Positions 22,834 through 30,900 of a stretch of DNA of 64,000 nucleotides are shown here, in pieces (position 1 is the first letter of the stretch; each line of letters begins with the position of its first letter). The notes beneath the pieces were generated by a model, which did no database searches, had not been told where the DNA came from, and worked only from the letters and a program-made list of their open reading frames with translations. This stretch comes from Hemileia vastatrix (taxonomy: Eukaryota; Basidiomycota; Pucciniomycetes; Pucciniales; Zaghouaniaceae): contig JASXTE010000016.1 of NCBI GenBank assembly GCA_030280995.1, positions 12,725,001 to 12,789,000 of the forward strand. Direction: 5' to 3'. A program made the translations under genes and the position numbers.

Positions 22834-22873
22834 TCAAGGACAACAGTGATTCCAAAGAACTAGCAGGTTTGAA

Positions 22874-22889
22874 CCCATGTTGGGCACCA
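22874..22889 (-). promoter_or_regulatory. Primer-binding site of element M
   Basis: The minus strand reads TGGTGCCCAACATGGG, four bases inside the LTR end. It differs from element Y's TGGCGCCCAACGTGGG only at the two CpG positions (CG to TG and CG to CA), so it is the same lysine-tRNA site after CpG decay. Confidence 0.78.
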
Positions 22890-22893
22890 GTAA

Positions 22894-23971
22894 TGTAGAA
22901 AATCCTATAGAACCAGCTATAGGCCTTGACCAAGGGAGTTGGAGAAAACCCAGAGAGAAAATCCCCTGTCCCTTTAGAAAATTAAAGTGAGATTTACCTG
23001 CTACAGTAAATCAGTTCCTGCTTTCTGAATCTCCTTTTCCAACACACTTGACTACCTGATCAGCCAAGAAAGTAGTCTCCAGAAAGACTACCAAACCAAA
23101 GAACTAAAATGTAGACCAATTTACACACAAGAGAAAGCAATGATACTTGATGTAGGTTGCAAATCCACACCAGAGAGAGCAATAATATTTGATATAGCTT
23201 TTAAGACTATATCAGAGAAACCATTTGCTAAGTTAGGTTAAATGAAGAACTCACCTTGCAACAAACACAGCCAATTGTGGCCAAAAAACATTGAAAACTG
23301 AGTGAAGAACAAGGATATCACCTCCAGATGTTTTAAGATAATTAAAGTTGCCTTAAACTCTCTTTTTCACTATGTACACACATACCACTATCTAAAAGCC
23401 TATGGACACCAACAAATTTGGTGTTCTTGAGTGCCAAATTGCATAAAACCCCTCTAGAAATGCTTCCCAGCCTTATAGAACTAAGGCAGGTGGTCTCCCC
23501 AACGTTGGGAGGCCCACCTGAGGTGGCGGGACCACCCTGAGGCCAGAAAACCACCAAAAACCTCCAAAAATACCCAAAATACTTAGAAAAATCTACTACA
23601 ACTACTAAAATCTTTAAAACACATAATTAAGCTATAAAAAAATTTAAACATAAAATTTAGAGAAAAATTAGCTCTTTCTAATGGTACTAAGCACTTAACA
23701 CTAAGACTTAAGGTTAGCCTGTAAAACACAAAAAAAAATAAAACAGCTATCTTTTTAAATGAAAAATAAGAAATTATCCCTTTGTACTTAAAATCTGAAA
23801 TATGTCATCAAGACATAAAATATAGAGAAAAACCGGAGCTATCCAATAGTAGTACCCACATCCCTGCAGTCCCAATATTTGCTGAATAAATCCAGAAAAA
23901 CTCTTAATTATTAAACAGTGTCATTTAAGACATATCAAAAAAACACTAAATAGACCAACAAACGGCTCCGC
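22894..23971 (-). repeat. 5' LTR of element M, main part
   Basis: Its forward start TGTAGAAAATCCTATAG is the reversed LTR end; it continues to CGGCTCCGC at 23971, where element Y is inserted. The remaining end of the LTR (AATGTTTGAAGACCACA) lies at 36873-36890. Full length without the insert is about 1.1 kb, like the solo LTR at 55870-56939. Confidence 0.82.
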
Positions 23972-25182
23972 TGTGGTAGCCTAAAGTTTAGTACGGCACC
24001 TAAATATGTAAATGGAGTTATCACGGCATGCAAGATTGGTGTTATTATTTTTTTTAAAAAGGGGTTTTATTTAATTTATTGGAGTTTTAAATATGAAGAA
24101 ATTGGTCACGAGCAAATGCCTACACGAAAACAATTTATTTTGCGGAGAAAACTTATTTTTACGGTCTGAAAAATTTATAAGTATTAAGTCGAGTCACTCA
24201 AGAACCTTGGGAAATTTTCCCAGAAATTTTACTATTTTTCTTATATTTTTAAATGAATTTTAAAGTTTTATAGAAATATTTACGTTTTTCAAAAATTACT
24301 TAACTTTGATGAATTTTCACGGGGTAATTAGAGCTGCGCAGACTACGAAAATTAGTTTGGTAGGTAAAGGGGAAGTAGCTCTATTATGTGTAATTTTTCT
24401 AGATTTTTTATTATGGTTTTAAGGTTCTAAATTGAGTCCGGAAGTCCGGACGGACTCCGTTTCGACTCCGTACGGACTCCGTACGGACTCCGCTTTGACT
24501 CCGTACGGACTCCGTACGGACTCCGCTTTGACTCCGTACGGACTCCGTACGGACTCCGTTCCGGCTCCGTACGGACTCCGTATGGGCTCCGGATTGACTC
24601 TGGAAGAGCTCTGGAGGGGAAAACTTAGGCACGTGACTAGGAATACTTAAGCGCTTCTCAAACTCGAAATGGAGAGGGGGGACACGTCATACAGCTTAAT
24701 CATTGACCACCACGGTCTCATTTTTTATTACTCAACAAATTAAATAAGTTGTAATACCCTTATAACATTATTATTTTTACATAACATTTTAGAAATACAA
24801 TTCAACAATTTAAATCACACTTCATATAGGGTATCTTTAGAAAGGTCTTCATCGCTGGGACTTGATTATTGCTGTCTCATATAAATTTAAAATATTATAA
24901 AAACATAAAAGTCAATCTTTACAGATCTTTCACTGGTACACCTTAATTGTTGTTATCAGTATTTCTTTATCAACAGCCACTTTCTTTAAATCTCAATAAG
25001 CGTTAAATATTATAGAGTTTCATTATTTTTTTATCAATCAGATCCAAGTAGATTGGTTAGCTTAGTGATTTAGAATTCCCATTTTGTTATTTTATTGGAA
25101 GGACGGGGTTTTCAGCTAAATCCACATATCTCCTCCGGATTCTGCTTACAGCAAGGCGACTGTAAGAGTTTACCTTACCATA
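23972..25182 (+). repeat. 5' LTR of element Y
   Basis: Begins TGTGGTA and ends TACCATA, an imperfect inverted terminal repeat with one mismatch and an unusual TA end in place of CA. The same end is present in the 3' LTR before the target duplication, which confirms it. It contains a CpG-rich tandem array (24436-24605). Transcription presumably starts here. Confidence 0.9.
24436..24605 (+). repeat. Tandem palindromic array GTACGGACTCC in the LTR
   Basis: About a dozen 11-base units of the form GTACGGACTCC and variants (GCTTTGACTCC, GTTCCGGCTCC). Adjacent units form GTACGGA-C-TCCGTAC, a palindrome around one base. The array is dense in CpG within an otherwise CpG-poor window. It is repeated in the 3' LTR at 36121-36290. 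Its place in the upstream half of the LTR suggests an enhancer or binding-site array. Open frames on both strands here are by-products of the repeat. Confidence 0.85.
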
Positions 25183-25184
25183 GT

Positions 25185-25207
25185 TGGCGCCCAACGTGGG
25201 GTTCGAA
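25185..25207 (+). promoter_or_regulatory. Primer-binding site, tRNA-Lys type
   Basis: TGGCGCCCAACGTGGGG followed by TTCGAA, two bases after the LTR. It is complementary to the 3' end of eukaryotic lysine tRNA of the CUU type (known from memory of conserved tRNA-Lys ends), through the acceptor stem and into the T arm. It primes reverse transcription. Confidence 0.85.
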
Positions 25208-25251
25208 ATCTCTAGCTTTTTCTAAGACTTACTTGGATCAAGAACGTTCTT

Positions 25252-25315
25252 AGCCTGCAAGAGGCTTATTCTCTGAAACTCTAATTGGATTTTTGTTATT
25301 GGCCTGCAAGAGGCT
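25252..25315 (+). other. Two identical leader hairpins
   Basis: AGCCTGCAAGAGGCT at 25252-25266 and GGCCTGCAAGAGGCT at 25301-25315, each a 4-5-bp stem with a GCAAG loop, in the untranslated leader between primer site and gag. The loop and the right stem side recall the CAGCAAGAGG of the dispersed hairpins. Position suggests a packaging or dimerisation role; that is inference. Confidence 0.6.
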
Positions 25316-25357
25316 TGTTATTTTATCGATTGTTAACTCTTTTCATTACTTATTGGG

Positions 25358-27967
25358 ATGTCTTCTTCTGCTGTTGCTTCTGGATCTTCTAACCCTCTTA
25401 CTCCCTCAGTTAGAATTGTTTCTTGGGATGGCCCAAAGTTTGATGGGGAGGAGGTTAAATGGTTCATAAGCAGGTATGAAGCTGCTGCTGCTGTTGATGG
25501 TGCTTCTCATGTGGATATGGTGAAGCAAGTTAGATTTTTTATTGCTGATAGGGAGGTGGAAAAAGAGGTTATTGCTATGCAGGCATTCAAGGACAAGGAT
25601 TGGGTTAAGCTTTCTAAAGCTATGGTTGATAGATGGGGTGTTAGGTTTACTATGATGGACCTCAATAAAATTGTTGGAGACTGGCAAGCAAAAGGTGGTG
25701 TTTCTTCTATGGCTGACTTCAAAAAGCTCTGTGTTCAGTTTGATGAAGTGGTGGAATATCTCATACTGGTGGACGAGTTAGTGCATGAGAACCAAGCAAA
25801 AGATTTGTTTTGGTCAGCATGCAGCAGGGATATTCGAATGGACGTCTTGAAGGATCTTTCAAGAAAAGATTTGATGAAGGAACTGCCTAATGGTGAGCAG
25901 AAACTGCCGGCTCTGGAGGTTATCAAAGAGAACATTCAGGCCCATCTCAAGTTGTTGGCGTTGGACAAATATCAAGAGTCATGCACTCAATATGTTAGCA
26001 AGGTTAGCGAAGTTTTGGCCGAAAACAACGATATTATGGTCAAAGCCCAGGAGGCCAAGAAGGCTCAAATGGGATTACCTGCTGATAAAGTTGAGGGCAA
26101 TGTAGATAATAAGATGGTCGATCATTTGGCCGATTTAACTAAACAGTTAAAAATATTTGTTCAAGAAACCCAGAAGGCCAATAAGGCCCCAATCGCTTCT
26201 TCGTCGACGTCGACTTCTTATCAGTCCAGAGGTTATGAACGTCGAAATTATAATGGCAATAATAATGGTAACCGCTTCCCAGGCAATGGGAGAAATGGTG
26301 GGAATGGTGGTAATGGATATAGAGGTGGCTACGATGAGCCAAAGGTGTGCTCCTATTGTAATAGGAGGGGTCACAGAGCAACAGTTTGTTTTGCTCTTGA
26401 TAAGGATATGGATGCTGGGCGAGTTTTATTTGATGGTAAAGTTTATAAATTTCCTGATGGTTCGTTCATCAAGCCCAGTGATGGACAGTCTCCTTCTGAT
26501 TTGGTCAGAAGAAGTTTAACGGCTGAAAGGAGAGCCAGATTTGAAGAGGTGACGGATGAAGATGTTAATGCCAAGGGTGGCAAAAATGGTAATGGTAATA
26601 GTGGTAAAGCTGACAAGGGCAAGGAGAAAGAGGTCAGTAAAGCCACATTTTCTACTTCTTTTGGTGGTTTAGAGCTGGCGACGGTTGCCCAGGTGGAGGG
26701 CAGCTGTATGGCTGGCGAATACGATGTTAATGCTGCTAGAAGAGCAGCTGCTACTAAGGCGAAAAGTAGCATTCAGAGCCAATTGAGGGCTAATCCTGGC
26801 AAGGCCAATAACAAAGTGAACCCTTACTCTAAGGACAAGAATTCTAGTGCTCAAACTGCCGCCAACAAATTGAACCCTTACTCTAAGGACAAATTATATA
26901 AAATGCAGAAGGGGATTGCTGATATGGGGCCCCCTAGTTATGGCAAGTTTGATTTAAATGGTGAGCCTATGCCAGAGGATGATTCGGATTCTGAGGAGGA
27001 CGTACCGTTGGCGTCTCTACCCAGACCAAGTTTTAGCGGTCCCATCCCAATGGAGGGAGTAAGAAGGACTAGCGATGGATCAGGATTAGTGCAAGAAGCT
27101 GGTGATGGAGTTAGGGTTATAGAAAGTGAAGATGTTATAATGGGGGGTGAAGATGGCTCGGTTGGACCTCAAGAGGTACCCAGGGCCAAGGTTGTTAAAT
27201 CAAAGGTCCAGTATGAGCGGCCAGTAGTTTCTGGTCAAGCTAATGCAATGGACGCAGTTTTGAATAGGGTGAATCAACTGCAGATTCCCTTATCTTTGGG
27301 GGAGTTATTTACGATTAGTCCGGCGCTTGCTGAAAAGCAAAAGAAGCATTTGACGAGGCGTCGGGTTTCCACTGGAGAGGTGGAATATATTTGTGAAAAT
27401 GTTGAAAAGTTTGGGGAAGATGTAGATACACATTTTTCCGCTCCCCTGGGTTACCTGGTGGTAACTCTTAATGGTAAAGAAGTAAAGGCCTTGGTCGATT
27501 CAGGGTCTCAAATTAATTTAATTTCATTGGAGCAAGCAACGAGTATAGGCTTGCCAATTAAAAGTGGGACTGGGGGAAACCTCAGAGGTATTGGAGGGCA
27601 TGCAACAGAGCTGATGGGTACAGCTGAGCATGTCAGGTTAGGCATTGGTGGATCTGTTGGTAAGGTTCACTTTTATGTGGCCAGAGGAGCAGTCAAAACT
27701 GTTCTTGGTGGTCCTTTTTTGATGGATTTTGAGGCCAGGATAGGGTATCAAGCTGGCATGGGGATTAGTTTGGAGATCACTGGTGAAGATATGCGGAGGT
27801 TACATATGCGGTTAGCGCCTCCTGGAGATGAAGGTTGGGAAACACGGCCAGGGATTACTACTCTGTGCCAGTGTTGTGTTTGCACCAAGAAACGGCATAT
27901 AAAACGGACGGCTTCTGGTGAATTATGTTTGTTGAAAAGGGATGAATGCCCTCATTTTTTGGGGTAG
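25358..27967 (+). CDS. gag: Gag-protease polyprotein of element Y (869 aa)
   Basis: The structural polyprotein forms the virus-like particle in the cytoplasm. Residues 15-230 are the capsid-like region of this lineage (WDGPKFDGEEVKWFISRYE, RWGVRFTMMDLN, SRKDLMKELPNGEQKLP). A Gly/Asn-rich segment precedes one classic zinc knuckle C331-C334-H339-C344 (CSYCNRRGHRATVC). A basic Lys/Asn/Gly linker and acidic stretch follow, with a direct repeat KLNPYSKDK / KVNPYSKDK near residues 487-510. The C-terminal third is an aspartic protease with catalytic D714 in VDSGSQ and a VLGGPFL flap-end motif. A Cys cluster (CQCCVCTKKRH) lies near the end. The ATG at 25358 is the first in the leader, 150 bases after the primer site. 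The stop at 27965-27967 overlaps pol; see the frameshift signal. Confidence 0.93.
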   Translation: MSSSAVASGSSNPLTPSVRIVSWDGPKFDGEEVKWFISRYEAAAAVDGASHVDMVKQVRFFIADREVEKEVIAMQAFKDKDWVKLSKAMVDRWGVRFTMMDLNKIVGDWQAKGGVSSMADFKKLCVQFDEVVEYLILVDELVHENQAKDLFWSACSRDIRMDVLKDLSRKDLMKELPNGEQKLPALEVIKENIQAHLKLLALDKYQESCTQYVSKVSEVLAENNDIMVKAQEAKKAQMGLPADKVEGNVDNKMVDHLADLTKQLKIFVQETQKANKAPIASSSTSTSYQSRGYERRNYNGNNNGNRFPGNGRNGGNGGNGYRGGYDEPKVCSYCNRRGHRATVCFALDKDMDAGRVLFDGKVYKFPDGSFIKPSDGQSPSDLVRRSLTAERRARFEEVTDEDVNAKGGKNGNGNSGKADKGKEKEVSKATFSTSFGGLELATVAQVEGSCMAGEYDVNAARRAAATKAKSSIQSQLRANPGKANNKVNPYSKDKNSSAQTAANKLNPYSKDKLYKMQKGIADMGPPSYGKFDLNGEPMPEDDSDSEEDVPLASLPRPSFSGPIPMEGVRRTSDGSGLVQEAGDGVRVIESEDVIMGGEDGSVGPQEVPRAKVVKSKVQYERPVVSGQANAMDAVLNRVNQLQIPLSLGELFTISPALAEKQKKHLTRRRVSTGEVEYICENVEKFGEDVDTHFSAPLGYLVVTLNGKEVKALVDSGSQINLISLEQATSIGLPIKSGTGGNLRGIGGHATELMGTAEHVRLGIGGSVGKVHFYVARGAVKTVLGGPFLMDFEARIGYQAGMGISLEITGEDMRRLHMRLAPPGDEGWETRPGITTLCQCCVCTKKRHIKRTASGELCLLKRDECPHFLG

Positions 27968-30900
27968 CAGGGGCTGATCGCTCTAATGTTGTAATCTCTC
28001 CTCAGGATGAGATCCCGGATTGCAATAGGTCAGCTCACTTGGAGATAATTCAAGTGGATTCTCAATTATTTTCTGTTAATATTACTTTGGAGTGCAAATA
28101 CGTTTTGGACTTTTCTATATGTTTATTGGATTTACCCGGTTTTTCTATTAAATTTAAAAACGGTGAAAAAGGCAAAATGGGCCAAATTAGGTTGGATAAA
28201 AATTGGAAGGGTATGTTTGATAACCTCCAGCAAGAGGGTAAACTGCAATTAACTCATCAAAATCCGATTAAAAATCTTGGTATAAGTAAAACACAAAAAA
28301 ATAATTTATGTGAAAATGTTATTTCGGACCTCCAGCAAGAGGTTAAACTGCAATTATCTCCTTCTATTTTGGGCCTCCAGCAAGAGGTTAAACTGCAAGT
28401 ATCTCCTTTTATTCCGGACCTCCAGCAAGAGGGTAAACTGCAATTATCTCATCAAAATCAAATAAAAAATCTCGGTATAATTAAAACCCAAAAAAATAAT
28501 TTTTGTGAAAATTCAATTCCGGTTCTCCAGCAAGAGGTTAAACTGCCAACTTTCTTTACGGGTGATTTACTGTTGGATAAGGGAAGCAAAGGTGTTGGAA
28601 AATCTGTTTATAAATTAGACGAGGGAAAGGAGAAAAGGGTAAAATTTAAAAATGAAATAAAATATTTTTCTAATTTTTCTTATTCTGATTCTGGCGAGGA
28701 AGAAGATTCATTTGATGAAAGTTTTAATGGCAATACAAAAGTAAATGATTTACCTCAAGCTTATTTAGATGTGGACGCAGCCAAATATAAGAAAGTAGCA
28801 AATAAAGTTCGACCTATTAATGAACCGCTACCTGCTGAATTAAATCCACCTTTGAGAAGACCAAGGTTATCAAGAGATCCTTATGAAAGTCCCTTGGTAA
28901 AGAATCCGCCTGAATTTTCTGAGACGTCAAGAATCACTTTTGAGAGACTGGGTGTTGTTAATTTTGGACCTGATGGTTGGTTGTCTGGAGAAGAGAAGAA
29001 GTTGTTGTTGGATGTGATGGTCAAGCGAGAGAAGGCCATTGCTTTTGAAGAAGAGGAGAGGGGTGTGTTGAAGCATTCCTATGGGGAGCCTTACAAGATT
29101 CCTGTGGTATGTCATGAACCGTGGCAGCAGAAACCGATTCCTATTCCGGCTGCATTGAAAGAAGCTTATATCGAAGTTGTCAGAGAACGGATACGCACTG
29201 GACTGTATGAGCAATCAACATCAAGTTATTCTAGTCCGGTATTTTGTATCAAGAAACCGAATGGCAAGCTTAGAGTTGTTCATGATCTTAGGGAATTAAA
29301 TAGGGTTACAATAAAGGATGCTGGGATACCACCTAGTGCTGAGGAGTTTGTTGAAGCGTTTGCAGGGAGAGTGTGCTATGGTTTGGGAGATATTATGGGT
29401 GGATATGATGAGAGAGAGTTACATCCGGACTCAAGGCCTCTCACTACATTCGATACACCACTTGGACGTTTACAGTTAACAAGATTACCTCAAGGAGCAA
29501 CAAATTCGGTTGCAGTTTATCAAGCTCAGATGGCTTGGATCCTTCAAGATGAAATTCCACAATATGCTGGAATCTTTATAGATGATGGAGGAATTAAGGG
29601 ACCAACAACCGACTATGATAACCAGGTGTTGGAAGAGAATCCCGGGATACGCAAATTCATTTGGGAGTTTGCAATTACTTTAGAAAGAATCTTGTTTCGA
29701 ATTGAAGAGGCTGGTTTAACTATTTCAGGATCAAAATTTTCTTGTTGTGTGCCAGCCTTAGAAATATTAGGCCATGTGGTATGTAGAGAGGGTAGGATTA
29801 TGTCCAAGAAGAAAGTTAACAAAATTCAGTCCTGGCCAAGACCCAAGAATACGACCGAAGTTAGAGGGTTTTTAGGCGTTTGTGTATATGTTAGAATGTT
29901 TATTAAGGACTTTTCTTCATTGGCAGCTCCATTGAGACGGTTAACGAGAAAGGATGCAGACTGGGAGTGGGATGAAGAGTGTGAGAAGGCGTTTGTGAAG
30001 TTGAAGGAGGTTGTGGGGAAGGATTTAGTCCTGCACAAGTTAGAATATGGAAAAGATGCTGGCAGAATTTATTTAGCGGTTGATTCAAGTCAGGTTGCAG
30101 CTGGGGCGGTTTTGTCTCAGATGGATAAAGCTGGTTACATCAGGCCAGTTAGGTATGAATCTGTAGTATTTACTGAGGTCGAATCAAGATATTCACAACC
30201 GAAATTGGAATTATGTGGTGTGGCGAAAATACTGAAGAAACTTCAGCATATTTTGTGGGGGCAACATTTTGAGTTGCAAGTGGATGCGAAATCGTTAATC
30301 CAGATGATTAATTCCCCAAGTTTACCGAACGCACCCATGACGAGATGGGTAGCTTTTATTCAACATTTTTCGTTTGATTTAGTTCATAAGCCTGGCAAAA
30401 CTTTTACTATGCCAGATGGTTTATCAAGGAGACCACCCACTGAAGAAGATTCAGACTCAGAAGAGTTCGATGAAGATATACCTATTATCAAAGCCAGCAC
30501 TAAAGGAGCTGAAGACTTTCCATACCTCCCCCATGAGGTTAAACTGGCAGGACTATTGTGTTTAGATTATGATGATGACGATGACCTCCACCAAGAGGAT
30601 AAACTGGAAAATAGTTTTTATGTTAATAAAGGTGTTGGAAAAGGTGTAGATAAATTCGGCAGAGAGGAGGTAGAAGAAGATGTGGTGTATGTAGAGGAAG
30701 ATGGATTGGTAGTGTGGGATAGTAGTAAATTAAGGAATGGTGTATATGTTGGAGAATTAGAGAATTTAAATAAAAGGGTGGATAAAGAGAAAGAGGTATT
30801 TTCAAATACGGTTTTCGAAGGATCCAAAGGTTCAGAAGAAAAACGTCGACATAGCTCGATTAAAAATTTATTTAGGGGTCAACGATTATTGGCTCATTCA

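Noticed and set aside
24411..24650. Open frames of about 72 codons on both strands with repeated peptides (VRTESVRSQSG, YGLRTDSA)
   Set aside because: They are translations of the GTACGGACTCC tandem array in the LTR and occur again in the other LTR at 36096-36335.
25406..26854. Minus-strand open frames opposite element Y gag
   Set aside because: Shadows of the gag coding sequence with low-complexity content and no counterpart in relatives.
30618..30827. Minus-strand Ser/Thr-rich open frames opposite pol
   Set aside because: Shadow of the acidic linker between RNase H and integrase.
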